A program made the translations under genes and the position numbers. Below, piece after piece: positions 21,751 to 33,829 of a DNA stretch of 64,000 nucleotides. This DNA is from Alnus glutinosa (Eukaryota > Streptophyta > Magnoliopsida > Fagales > Betulaceae). The stretch's first letter is position 1; each line of letters starts with the position of its first letter. The notes beneath the pieces are model-generated. The model worked only from the letters and a program-made list of their open reading frames with translations, was not told the DNA's origin and made no database searches. The DNA is taken from the NCBI RefSeq assembly GCF_958979055.1, contig NC_084893.1, positions 19,091,454 to 19,155,453 of the forward strand, read 5' to 3'.

Positions 21751-24438
21751 ACTAAATGACCGTGTTGATCATCAATTACTGAAGGCAGTGGAGTTTGACT
21801 TCTGTTTACTTGATCTTGCTTTGCTTTTTTTGAAATCTACAATGAAAAAATGGTTAGGTTGATGTGTTTCAAACAAAATGCAAGATAAACCTAGGCATGT
21901 ATGTATTTCAAAATTATGGGAAAAAGAAAAAATGAATGAACCTGTTTTTTGCGTCTACTTGTTTTGGCATTGTTGTCACTTGTTGGCTCATTTGTTACTT
22001 GTGACTTTTTCCTCATCGCTTGTTCAACTGCTGGCACCAGTCTTCTAAACGGTGGTTTCCCTTTACGTGCAACCTTAATAAGACTAAGCAAAATATTACT
22101 TTGCAATGTCAAATCTTCATTACTTTGAACGACATCATTATAGCTAGAAGATGCGACTGAAATGAGACTTAATTTACGACATTCCTCTTTTAAAACATCA
22201 ATTCCTTTCATCGCCGTAGTGTAAATGTGCTTGCTTTTTGATCCGAGTGATGCTAAGTCATCTAAATTCTTGGACAAGTTGTCATATCTTTTGTCATCAG
22301 AGTTACCACCAAAATTGTTGTAACTACTCTTAGACAATGTGTATTTTCGCCTTAGATCCTTCCTCCATCTCGGAAGAAAGAATCTTGGTGCCAATGTTTC
22401 AACTTTTTTTGACAATAGCACAGAAATGGCATGCCTACACAAGATACCTCTTGTTTCAAACAATGCACAAGTGCACTTCACTTCTACGTCCTCTTCATTT
22501 TCTTCATTGTAGTAAACGCAATGTAATACGTCTTTCATATTTCTATTAATGACACCAACTTCAATCACTTAATAGGTAGAAATTGCACCTTCATTTGTAA
22601 GACAAGAGTTATTACAACCCACAACTTTCATAAATTCCCCTTGAACTTCTTTGAACTTTGCATTGGTGTACACATCTTGAAATTTCGCTTCTAAAGGATA
22701 AGGAGAAAAGCATGGAATCAATCGATTAAACGAATCGAAATCAGCTTTTTTCTCTTTCTCAACCATTCTCTTCAAACCACTATCAAATTGATCAACAAAT
22801 TCCTTCAATGTAGTCTGTGAGTGCACATAACCATCAAAAAATGGATTCATACTTTCACTCTGTTGCGTAGTATTCATTCCAGTCCAAAATATATCTTTCA
22901 TATATGCCGGCACCCAAAAAGTCCGCTCATTATATAACCCATTGAGCCATGCATTGTCTTGAAGTTTATAAGTCTCAAGTAAACTTTTCCAATTTTCTTC
23001 GAATTCATCACAACTTTGAGAATCATACAAACAAACATTAAATGCACTCTTAATGCCATTGAATTGAGCATGTGCTACAAACTTTTCTGGCAGTTTTCTC
23101 GTAATGTGCCACAAACAATATTTATGTCTAGTTCTCTCAGCGAAAACTATAGCAATTGCATTTTTCATTGCCCTATCTTGATTGTTATAATTGCACTTGG
23201 AGCTTTGCCATTCATGCACTCTAACTAAGAACTAAACAACCAAATAAATGTTTCAGTATTCTCATTTGATATTAGTCCTGCCCCCAAAAGTATTGACTGA
23301 CCATGATGATTCACACCTACAAAAGGAGCAAATGGCATGTCATATCTATTGGTCAAGTAAGTTGTGTCAAACGTAATGACGTCCCCAAAGAATTCATACG
23401 CTGCCCTACTTCGTGCATGTGCCCAAAATACATTTCGCAGCCTACTATCATCATCCACATCCATCACATAATGGAACCCATCATTTTGCTTTTGCATTCT
23501 ATTGAAATAATCACAAAGTGCTTGAGCACCTCCTTTATCAAGACGGAGCTCTCTTGCCTTTTCAATATAATTCCTACAATCTTTCCTTCCAAAAGTAAGC
23601 TGCTCATACCCCCCTTTTCAACAACTAAGGAATTAAAATTCTTATTCAAACGTATTCGGCCCCGATCATTTAGCTCAAGCCTTCTTTTCACCGCATCATC
23701 TATATTCTTATAGCATCTAAAAAACCTTGATTTTTCTGTTCTTAAACAATGATTATGCTCCACCACAACATAACTCAAAAACCACTTTCCATCAGCACAC
23801 AAGGTCGCACAAATCCTGGCTTTACATTGCGTTATAATTATTTTTGGAACTACCTTTGTACAATCACCTTTGCCTTTTTTTGGTTTGCCTTGGCGAATAC
23901 ATGTAAGGGTTATGTACTTGGGACTTCCATCATTCCCTTTTTTTTCGGTTCTTTTTACCACACTAAAACCAACTTGTTGACCATACTTCCTATAATAGTC
24001 TTCCACTTCTTCCAACAAATCAAACATCATTGATTCCTTAGGTTCTTCAACTTTATCATTCACATCTATCATCTTGTATTGTGGCTCATTATCGTCCTTA
24101 TCATCTAACTCTAAATCACATATTACAAAAAAAAAAAAAAAAATCAAATCAATAATATAGAGTTCAGATAAATAATGCAAAAGTTAAAAGCCTAACTAAA
24201 TTCAGGTCCATTTTCGTCGGTTGAATCGTCATCATTTGGAACATTTATCATCCTGTATTGTGCTCATTATCCTCATCATCCAACTCTAAATCACATATTA
24301 CAAAAAAATAAATAAACAAATAAACAAATAAAATAAAATCAAGTCAAATAAAATCAATAATATAGAATTCATATAAATAATGCAAAAGTTAAAAGCCTAA
24401 CCAAATTCAGGTCCATCTTCGTTGGTTGAATCGTCCAT
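21751..24438 (-). pseudogene. FAR1-like MULE transposase, disabled (MULE-2)
   Basis: Minus-strand gene homologous along its length to the intact transposase at 49591-52066. Exon 1 (24402-24438) encodes a short acidic MDDSTNEDGP start and ends at a GT donor. A FAR1-type DNA-binding region with an HNH-like zinc motif lies at about 23730-24060, the MULE/DDE domain (TFDTTYLTNRY) at about 22560-23500, and a SWIM zinc finger (CTCALFETRGILCRH) near 22430-22480. A C-terminal exon lies near 21755-21840. At least four lesions are visible: a frameshift in a G run near 23613, a Trp-to-stop change near 23228, a 1-nt loss inside the catalytic Asp codon of the TDQD motif near 23183, and a Gln-to-stop change at 22569-22571. 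The first intron and exon edge are tandemly duplicated at 24187-24400. It cannot act. Confidence 0.9.
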
Positions 24439-25759
24439 TTAAGAGAACAGAATGTGGCCTAGAATTAAGAGTGAAATAATAATAAGATGAATATTAATGT
24501 GAGAAATCCTAAGATGAATAATGATCAAGAGGCAAACCAATATATCCCAAGTTTCATGTCAATGTCGCATAAGTATAAAATGAATGAGTACTCTATGCGT
24601 TCACATAAATTATTAAATAACTATAGTATTTCCAAGTTTATAAATTACTCGACATGCTAATCATATATCTATTAGTTTTGAAAGAGAGTTTAAGAACTAA
24701 CAAACATAACTAAGTTAAAAGATGGGGTTGTAATGTGGGGAGGGATTATATTTATATTACGAGGAGTCAACAAACAAACAAACAAACACAAACACATGCA
24801 CAAAAAGGAGAGGCTATGGACAAAGCCCCCGTAAGAGCTCATGAGTAAATAATGGGACTAGTAATAAACTAAATTCACTTTGAAGAGATTCAAAAATTTA
24901 CAGGGGACAGTGTAAACAATGGGGGCAATACTATAAGTTATACATCACTATAAAGGGAGGGTTCCAAAAGCCAGGGGGCATTACCCCCCCCCCCCCCCCC
25001 CTTCCCCACGAAAAAAAAAATGTAAGTATAGATAGGCTTGTTTCGGGGAGTCCAAGAACAAGCAAATAAATCGGGCTCTAAAAACATGTTAAAGCATCGA
25101 TCTCAAAAGCTTACACTCAAAAATTGGGTCAACTATATATATCAAGCACCTACTCATTTACCCCCCTCAACCCCTAACGTGCAAGCCTGCTCATTAATTG
25201 AAGACCAAGGCCTTGCACATGCAGAAGAAGAAAAAAAAAATCAAATGAGTGTTCTAGGATAACTGAACTTCACAAACAAGACTCCAATAATACATTAGCT
25301 CTACTATCTACCTTGAAAGCTTATACTAAGAATGCTTTTGGCCCCGCGATTTCGCAAGCCAAATTTTTGAATCTCACATAAATATGACTACCCATCTCTC
25401 ACTCCCTCTTTCCTTATACAAGTGATGTTATTAATGAAAGAAATGAGCACCTGCCGAGAGTGGAGCTTTTCCGGCAAGGGAAATATTTTCGGTGAGGAAG
25501 AGAATTCCGGCGAGGGAGAGCTTTTCTGGAGAGGGAGAGATTTTCTGGCGAAAAGGGAGAGATTTTCAGGGGAGGGAAAGATTTACCGGCGAAAATGGAG
25601 ACCTTTTCCAGCGAAAAGTGAGAGAGTCCGTTGAGGGAGAGATTTTTCGGTAAAAATGGCAACTTTTCCAGAGAAACTTTTCCGGCAAGAGAGATGGGGG
25701 ACCGCAAAAGATTCTCAAATGTGAATAGGAATAGTTTTTGGCTTTTTGTCTTTTTGAAA

Positions 25760-25793
<34 letters not shown>

Positions 25794-25929
25794 GCGGGAT
25801 AAAAAATGAAAAGAAATGAGTAAAACTTTTCTAGCTGAAAAATGAAAAGAATTTTCTAAATAAAAAAAAATGAAAGCCACGTAGGCTTGGTGGGATGCTG
25901 GTGGGTACCCCAGCATTTCACTTTGAGTA

Positions 25930-26102
25930 GAGTAATGATTCAATGCTATCTTTTTACACAACTTTTCACTACCTTGCCTATGTGGCAAGGTGTTCTCCTA
26001 CTACTTTTTAAGTTTTAAAAATAAAATAAGGTGGGGGGCCACCTTGCCACATAAGCAAGGTGGTGAAAAGTTGTATAAAAAGATGGCAATGAATCATTAC
26101 TC
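25930..26102. mobile_element. MULE-type MITE, 173 bp, inside LINE-1
   Basis: Termini GAGTAATGATTC and GAATCATTACTC, internal CCTTGCC...GGCAAGG arms, 8-bp target duplication TTTGAGTA at 25922-25929 and 26103-26110. Same family as 7285-7465. MULE-2 later inserted at its left edge, using TTTGAGTAG (the MITE's TSD plus its first base) as target. Confidence 0.9.
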
Positions 26103-26210
26103 TTTTGAGTATCCTGTATAGGTCTCCTTGAAATTTGCCTATTTCCTGCAATTACCCCAATTTCTGCCCCTTCACCAGGACTTACTAGAAGAGATTGTCC
26201 CCTCAATCAC

Positions 26211-29033
26211 ATGAAAATATTATCTAGGAATTGTCGGGGATTTGCCCAAGCCCCGACAGTTCGAACCCTCAGGGCTGTTTGTCGTCTCCACAGTCCTGAT
26301 ATCATCTTCATTTGTGAATCAAAGTCTCCTTTGTTCTCTAATCAAAATCCTTTTTCTCGAATGGATTTTCCTCTGCTGTTTCAAGTCCCTGCCTCTGGTT
26401 CTAAAGGTGGCCTAGTGGTGGCTTGTAAGTTTGGTCTTGATGCCGAGCTTGTGATTCAGAATAAATATCAAATTTCTCTTTTGATTTACTTAGATTCGGT
26501 CTCTACCCCCTGGATGGTCATTTTTGCCCATGCCCTTTCCGTTTGGTACGATCGTAATTCTTTCTGGTTAGATATTGAACGCACTGGTAATCGGTTTCGG
26601 GGCCCCTGGCTTATAATAGGTGATCTTAATGCAATTCTCTTTTCTGTTGAGAAATCTGGTGGTCGACGAAGCCTTTGATTTGCATCTCACAACAATTTTT
26701 TGGATTTTGTTCAATCTAATGGTCTTATAGACCTCGGCTATTTTGACAATCCTTTCACCTGGAACAATAAAAGACAAGGGCGGGAAAATCTCTGAGAAAG
26801 GCTTGACCGTGGGCTCTCTAATAAGGACTGGGTCCTTCTTTTCCCCAATGCCTAGATTTCCCATCTTCCTACTTCCTCCTCGGATCATAATCCTATTCTG
26901 TTGTCTACTTCAAGAAATACTCCCCATCTATCCAAACCTTTTAAGTTTGAGGAATTTTGGACTCAGGATCTTTCTCGTCATACTGTTATAGCTGGTGCCT
27001 GGCAATTCAACCCCAATGGTTCAGCAGCTTTCTCCTTGTGCAGAAAATTTAAAGCCACCAAAACTGCCCTGAAGCTCTGGAATACTCTTCATTTTGGTAA
27101 TATTCAGGAAAATATCAAGCATCTTTTGGAGCAGATCAATTCCATCCAATGTGCAGCTCCCGATTCTTCTTTTTCGGCTATAGAAGAGAATCTCCATCTT
27201 AATCTTCAAGAAGAACTTCTCCAAGAAGAGAGTCTTTGGAAACAAAAATCTCGGGAACTCTGGCTTACCAGCAATGATCTAAATACTAAATTTTTCCATG
27301 CCTTTACTGCGATCCGACACAGGTATAATTCCATCACTTCTATCAAAATGGAAAATGGCTCGTTTGTGAATAACATGAATGATATAGGCCTCTATTTTTT
27401 TGAATACTTCCAGAATCTGTTTACTTCCTCTAATCCCTCTTTTGATGATGAATTGGATTCTCTTTTCTCCCCTGTGATTTCAAATGCGGAAAACAATTCT
27501 ATCTGCAATATCCTTGATGAAAGTGAGATTAGAAAAGCAATCTCCCAGCTTGGCCTCACAAAGGCTCTTGGTCCAAATGGCTTTACTGGTCTTTTTTTCA
27601 AAACTTATTGGAAAACAATCCGTATCAGTGTCATTCTTTTTGTCCAGAGCTTTTTCCGGAATGGTTTTCTCCTCAAAGAGTTTAACCATACTCATTTAGC
27701 CCTTATCCTCAAGATAGATAATCCTCTTAAAGTGACCCAATTTAGACCCATCAGTCTTAATAACTTACTCATGAGCTATTCCATACTATAAAGCAGAAAA
27801 GGGGTAGAGGTGGCCTTATGGCTCTAAAATTAGACATGGAGAAAGCTTTTGATAGAATGGAATAGAGTTTCCTCTTCCGTATTTTGAAATCTTTGGGCTT
27901 CCATTCTAAATGGATTCGTATGATTGAGCAATGCATTTCTACAGTGTCTTTCTCTATTCTACTGGATAGCTCTCCTTTTGGCAGATTTTTCCCACTGCGT
28001 GGTCTCAGACAAGGGGATCCCCTATCTCCTTTCCTTTTTATCCTTGGTTTGAAAGTGCTCTCCAGGCTTATTACCAGATAAGAACTGGCTGGTAACATTC
28101 ATGGCATCAAAATCTCTCAGCACGGCCTTTCAGTTTCTCATCTTTTGTATGCGGATGATTTGATGGTGTTCTCTTGGGCAAACTCCTCTAAAGCATCCGG
28201 TATTCTGAATTGTTTGACAAAATTCTCCTCTTGGTCTGGGCAAAAGGTAAATATGGAAAAATCTTCTTCGTTCCTCAGTAAAAATAGCACTACTGCCATC
28301 TTAAATTCCATCCATTCTATTCTTAAACTTAAACCCATCCCTACCAATGCAAAACACCTTAGCCTCCCCCTTTTCTTTCTCAAAAACAAGAACCTGGCCT
28401 TTGACGATCTTAAACTTAAGATCCTCAACAGAATTTCAGGTTGGAAGGCTAAACTCCTCTCTCAGGCAGCCCGTACTACCCTTACCCAAATTGTTGCCAA
28501 TTACATTCCCAGCTATGCCATGTCCCTCTTCTATCTTCCTAAATCCTTTTGTCATAATATGGACTCTATTTTGAGAAAATTTTGGTGGGGTTTTCCCCAG
28601 GATAAATCCCATAATTTATCCTTATTAAGTTGGGATAAAATCTACTCTTTTAAAGTGGTTGGGGGCCTTGGTCTCAGGTCTCTAGAATATCAGAATATTT
28701 CTCTCCTCTCCAAGCTTGGTTAGAATATGTTACATGATCGAGGCTTATTTTGGGTTGAAGTTCTTGTTTCCAAATACCTTCTTAATGAGCAATTTTTGAA
28801 TTCAAAGCCTTCGCCCACAGATTTCTAGTTATGGAAAGGTATCCTTAAATGTATGCCTTTTGTTCAAAAGGGTGCTTGTTGGATGATCTCCTCTGGTCTG
28901 AATTTGAAGATTTGGGAAGAACCTTAGATTCCTAATATTAAAGGTTTTAAACCTATCCCTCATCCCTCTCTCCCTTCTTTTCCCAACCTAAATGTTTCTA
29001 ACCTCTTCTCTTACCCTTCTAGAAGTTGGAATA
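26211..29033 (+). pseudogene. LINE-1 ORF2: endonuclease and reverse transcriptase region
   Basis: Starts MKILSRNCRGF, the usual opening of plant L1 ORF2 apurinic-like endonucleases, with FICESKS and IIGDLNAI active-site motifs by about codon 145. Reverse transcriptase follows: FRPISLNN near 27740, LKLDMEKAFDRME near 27825-27865, RQGDPLSPFLFIL near 28007-28045 and YADDLMVF at about 28150. The canonical KSPGPDGF appears degenerate as KALGPNGF. Frames change or stop several times (for example near 26678, 27791, 28082 and 28723), so it is inactive. The 3' part continues after the solo LTR at 30846. Confidence 0.88.
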
Positions 29034-29038
29034 CCCCC

Positions 29039-30845
29039 TATTAGTATTTTATATTGGCTACTTTCTAGATAAACAAAAACACTTTATATAATGGTTGCGA
29101 TTTAACAGGATGGTCGGTTCTCAAATTCAGAATTTTCATGTATTCCGACAATGTTCAAATCAAAGCATGTGACTGATCACAAGCATCTTGAAGATAGTCA
29201 TGAAGAGTCCTTGCAAATTCCAATGCAAATCAATTGGTTCCTGTGCAACCATCCGGAAGGGCCTTTGAAGGCGTCCAGACGCCCTTCAGTGTCCAGTAGT
29301 TTTACGTTGAAGACGTCCAAGCGACAAAGCAACACCATCCAGACGCTAGGTTAATTAGTATTCAATAAGGATTTGGATTTTAGAAGTCGACACTATTAAG
29401 GAGTCTCTGCAAGCTGTCTGGACGATGTGGCAACACGTTCGGACGCTATCCAGCATTTTAGAATATTCCAGTATTCAGTTCGAATGCTACAAGGAGTAAT
29501 AGCGAAGACCGTTCGAACGCTCGGCCAAGCCGTCCAGACGTGAACCTGATAAGGATAGAATTACGCTACTTCTGAAAGGATATCGCATAAAATAGTCCGG
29601 ATGTGGCTAACTTCCATCTGGATGCTCAACAGCCAGAGTCCATTTTTCAACAGATTTAGGGTTTCTTTAAGCCTATAAATAGGGGGCTCTAGGCTTGTAT
29701 TTTTTACAAAATTCGACAGTGAATTCCATAGTGCTTTGAGTTTGTTAGTATTTTATACTAGCTACTTTCTTGATAAACAAAAACACTTTATATAATGGTT
29801 GCGATTTAACAGGATGGTCAGTTCTCAAATTCAGAATCTTCATGTATTCAGAAAATGTTCAAATCAAAGCATGTGACTAATCACAAGCATCTTGAAGATA
29901 TTCATGAAGAGTCCTTGCAAATTCCAAGGCAAATCAACCGGTTCCTGTGCAACCATCCAGACGGGCTTTTGAAGTCATCCGGACACCCCTCAGTGTCCAG
30001 TAGTTTTACGTTGAAGACGTCCGAACGACAAAGCAACACCATCCAGACGCTAGGTCAATCAATATTCAATAAGGATTTGGATTTCAGAAGTCGACACTGT
30101 TAGGGAGTCTTTGCAAGCCGTCTGGACGACGTGGCAACACGTCTGGACACTATCCAGCATTTTAGAATATTCCAGTATTCAATTCAAACGCTACAAGGAG
30201 TGATAGCGAAGACCGTCCGGACGCTCGGCCAAGCTGTCCAGACGCGGACCTGATAAGGATAGAATTACTCTGTTTCTGAAAGGATATCGCAGAAAACAGT
30301 CTAGATGTGGCTAACTTCCATCCGGACGCTCGACAGCCAGAGTCCGTTTTTCAGTAGATTTAGGGTTTCTTTAAGCCTATAAATAAGGGGCTCTAGGCTT
30401 GTATTTTGTACAAAATTCGACAGTGAATTTCATAGTGCTTTGAGAGGGTGTTTAGGGAGAATCGAAGATCCACTAGCTCTCAAGCCGTCTCCGGTGTGTG
30501 CTCAACAGTTTGTGTGAAGTCTATCTTAGAGGTTGGCCCTAAGGTAAATGAATCCATCAAAAACCCCTTAAGGTAGAAGATCTAGTTAGGAAGCATTCAT
30601 GATAGGCTTCATGTCAGAGTTAAAGGTATGACTACTGCATAAGGGTATGTGAGTACGAGTGTCTTGCAACTAGCTTTGTTTTTGGATAGTGGAGTTCCTG
30701 GGTTTAGCTGCCCCAGAGTGGTTTTTCTCTTTACAAATTTTCCACTTCGTAACAAATATCTTGTCGTCTTTAACTTCCGCATTTAAGATATTTTGTTGAA
30801 CACAAACACACACTTGGTTAAATTAGAAGTAAATAATTATTAACA
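29039..30845 (+). mobile_element. Solo LTR with duplicated 5' part, inserted in LINE-1
   Basis: An LTR of an unassigned retrotransposon, flanked by CCCCC on both sides (29034-29038 and 30846-30850), after which LINE-1 continues. Its ends are an altered TGTTAGTATT and TTATTAACA. The first about 704 bp (29039-29742) is repeated in tandem at 29743-30444, each copy ending with a TATA box (CCTATAAATA) and a short leader. A unique 400-bp tail follows. The repeat is packed with CGTCCGGACG-like palindromes. Either the U3 was duplicated in the element or a second, truncated LTR was added. The two copies differ by several percent. No internal genes. Confidence 0.7.
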
Positions 30846-32007
30846 CCCCCTTATACATTTTCTCTTTGATGCCCTCACAGCATCTAAAATCTTTGATATC
30901 CACCTTCCTCACAACCCCTCTCCTTATCGATGGTCTTGGATCCCTTCCCTAATTGGCAGATTCTCGGTTAAATCAGCCCATGAAGTGATCAATCATTTAT
31001 CCAATTTCACCATTTCCCCCCAGTGCCCTTCGGATTGGAAGTTGCTGTGGAGTCTTAAGATCCAGTTTCGACTTAAGCATTTTCTGTGGAAATTAGCTCT
31101 GAATATCTTGCCTATTAGACCTAATATTTTCAGGTTTTTGCATCAACAAGACCCGGATATGCTTTGTTGCCCTCTTTGCCAACTCTTAGTGGAGTCTCTT
31201 CAACATATATTCTTGAGTTGCCCTTTCTTTAGAATTATGAGGCAGAATTCCCTCTGACCTTTGCACACGGTTTCTTTCTCTCATATGCCTTTTGTTGATT
31301 GGATTAAGGCTTTACTTCGACCTCCTTTCTCTTTTGGCATCCTAGTGCAATATGTGCATAGTTTTCAAATTTTTGCTTTGGTGCTAATGGATCAGATCTG
31401 GTTTGCTAGGAATAAACTAATTCATGAGGCCATTACCCATGTACCTCTTAACACTCTTAAATGTATCAAGAACATCACTCAACATCACTTGCTGGCTTGG
31501 CAGAATAGTAACTTGGCTGATTGAGATTCTCCACCCTTAGGCTCTTTTAAAGTCAACTTTGATGTAGCCATTTGTCCTACTTTTGCAGTTGCTGCCGCAG
31601 TTCTCTAAGATTTCTCTGAAAAATTCCTGGCAGTCAATACTCTGAAGCTGCCCCCTATGGATGCCTTGATGGGTGAAGCTCATGCAGCCTTATTGGCTTC
31701 TAGATTGACTGTCTCAATGGGTTATTTCCCCCTGATCATTGAAGGAGACTCTCTCCTTACTATTTTGGCTTTGAAGGATCCTTTGCTTTTCTTATACTGG
31801 ATCTCTGCACCAGTAATTTCTGACTCTCTTATTCAATTGAATTCCATAAATATTTGGTGTGCTCTTAAGATATCTAGATGTGCTAATCTTGATGCACACC
31901 TTGTAGCTGGATGGGCCGCTTTTCACATTGTGTTCAGATGCATTCCCACTGTTTCACCTTTCATTTCTTCTATCAGATTAAGGAGTAGAAATGATCCTCC
32001 TTTGTAA
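30846..32007 (+). pseudogene. LINE-1 ORF2 3' end: zinc-finger-like and RNase H domains
   Basis: Continuation of LINE-1 after the solo LTR. It reads IQFRLKHFLWKLALNILP, then CCPLCQLLVESLQHIFLSCPF, the zf-RVT motif of plant LINEs. An RNase H-type domain follows with FKVNFDVA near 31545, GEAHAALLASRL near 31670 and EGDSLL near 31740, ending at 32007. Plant L1 elements often carry this C-terminal RNase H. Several in-frame stops are present. An A-rich tail follows at about 32038-32096. Confidence 0.85.
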
Positions 32008-33229
32008 TTTTTCCCATTTCCCCTTTTTCCCATATTTGAATAATAAAAAAAAAAAGAAAAAAAAAAAGAAAAGAAGAAGAAGAAGAAGAAGAAGAAAAGT
32101 AGTTATATATGCTTGTTTTATTTATGTTCGTCTGCTGTAACAAGCAGTCTAGCTTGTTAGCCTATAAATACTGCTGAATGGCATATGGATGGCCTACCTT
32201 TTCTTTTGATGTGTATTAATTGCACTTATGCATTATTTTTCTTTTAAGTAAATGGCCAAATTGATAAGGTTACGGTTACCTTTGTCAAAAACCCTCTCTT
32301 ACCAACCGATTGTGTCCTATGTCCTCTTCTTAAACGATATAGTGGGAGAGAGAGAGAGGTTCTCTTCCGAAGGAGCGTGTCGTAGTTGAATTATAATGGC
32401 AAACAACAGGCTCATAGATTTTCCTAATACCAGAATTCAACGGTTACGAGCCTTTGATGGATCTCGTAATTGGACCTTGGACAGGAAAATCTGCAGGATT
32501 TTTCCTTGATGCTTTTCCTATGGTTAAGGTAAAATCTTTTAGAGGGATCGAACATTAAAACCTCACAACGTACACAAAGTGTTAGATTGACTAAATAATT
32601 CTCTACCAACTTTATTACAAAATTGTGCTTAATGCTCCGTTTGTTTTGGCGTAAAATGTTTTCTGGAAAATGCGTTCGACATTTTTCGATGTTTGATGGA
32701 GGCGAATATAATGGTCAGCAGAAATCATTTTCAATTTGACCGTAAAAGCCTCTTTAATTTTTGAAAAACAATTTAAAATATTTAGGAGAAGCTCTATTTT
32801 GGTTGCATAACCAAAACCAAATGAGTTCTTATATTTATAAAGAAATATGTACATATGTTTTATGGTATGTCAATACAAGGTTTACAACATAGGAAACATT
32901 GAAAGTATGGTAAGTTACAAAAGAGGAAAAAGTCGTGCCCTAAGTTTGAGGTGTAGAGATGCATCCGGAAGACATGGAGCTGAAGGAATCAGCAGGAATC
33001 AAGGGTGATGTAGTTTGCTGCTGTAAAGTGGCTGATCAACTAATTTTCTGGTGTTCCTTTGCTGATTTTCAAGCTGGTTTTGAGGACAGGTGAGCTGTTG
33101 ATTTTATCCTCTAACACCCCCCCCCCCCCCCCGGCCGCGCAAACCGATGGGAGATCAGTTTGTCTTTTTTTTTTTTTTTTTTTTCTTTTGTGGATTAGCT
33201 CGGGTCTTCAAATTGTACCTCAAAAGCCA

Positions 33230-33650
33230 AAATTAGGGCCAACTATGGGCCAAGAAAAGAACCACTAAAGGGCTAAAAAGAAAGGCATGGGCATTTTAGC
33301 TATACCAATGACTAAAGATTGGGCCAACTATGAGCCGAAAGAAAAAAGCTAAATGGCTTTTAAATAGGCTTGGGTCTTTGATTATTACCACAAAGCCAAA
33401 AATGGGACCAACAATGGGCCAAGAGAAATGAGCCAACTATGGGCAAAAAGAAAAGAGCCAACAAATAGCTTAAAATGGGCTTGAGTCTTTAAACATTATC
33501 ATAAGCAAGAGATTGGGCCAACAATGGGCCAAAAGAAAATAGCCAACAAATGGGTTAAAATATGGGCTTGGGTCTTTGAACATTTCCACAAAGTCATAAA
33601 TTTGGCCAACTATAGGCCAAAGAGAAGGGGCCAACTATGGGCAATGGAGA
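33230..33650. repeat. Degenerate GGGCCAACWATGGGCCAA repeat block (copy 1)
   Basis: About four to five degenerate units of roughly 90-120 bp, each with GGGCCAAC(A/T)ATGGGCCAA, a spacer with AGCCAACAAATGGCTTAAAAT, and GGGCTTGGGTCTTTGAACATT. The paralogous block is at 61527-61945. The two blocks align unit for unit, so the repeat predates the tandem duplication. Confidence 0.75.
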
Positions 33651-33829
33651 TTATTATTTTAATTTTTTTTTTTTTTTGGCATCTTCTGATAATAATAAAA
33701 AATAAAAATAAAAAAAGAAGAAGAAGAAGAGAAAAAAAAAGAAGAAACTTCAAGAAGCTTACAGAGCCTCGAGAAAGCAAAAGAATAAATACTTAGACTT
33801 AATTACTCAGCAGTCACAGCAAAAGGGGG

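Larger units (their letters stand above)
13880..25921 (-). mobile_element. 12-kb MULE with broken transposase and captured PP2C exons (MULE-2)
   Basis: Termini GGGAAATGCTGG (left) and CCCCAGCATTTCAC (right) are inverted repeats that continue for about 180 bp to 14059 and, past a nested insertion, resume at 18396. The 9-bp target duplication TTTGAGTAG lies at 13871-13879 and 25922-25930. The transposase (about 21750-24438, minus strand) is FAR1-like and disabled. A PP2C gene fragment lies at 19492-19903. A TIR element (14060-18392) carrying an LTR element sits in the left TIR, so the original MULE was about 7.7 kb. It inserted exactly at the edge of an older MITE in LINE-1. The stretches 18560-19490, 19904-21740 and 24440-25400 show no recognisable gene. 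Confidence 0.9.
6790..32096 (+). mobile_element. LINE (plant L1-type) inserted 3' of UGT copy 1, heavily nested (LINE-1)
   Basis: The LINE proper is about 5 kb, seen in pieces: 6790-7241 and 13539-13870 (5' region), 26103-29038 (endonuclease and RT) and 30846-32096 (RT end, zinc finger, RNase H, A-rich tail). It is flanked by an 18-bp target duplication AAGTAGTTATATATGCTT. The right copy is 32097-32114. The left copy is 2471-2483 plus 6785-6789, split by MULE-1. Host DNA resumes at 32115, matching the UGT copy 2 flank. The 5' region of about 0.9 kb shows no ORF1 (no gag-like frame with a zinc knuckle), which is unusual for plant L1. The tail is (A)n followed by (GAA)n. The element is broken by several stops and frameshifts besides five later insertions. 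Confidence 0.9.
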
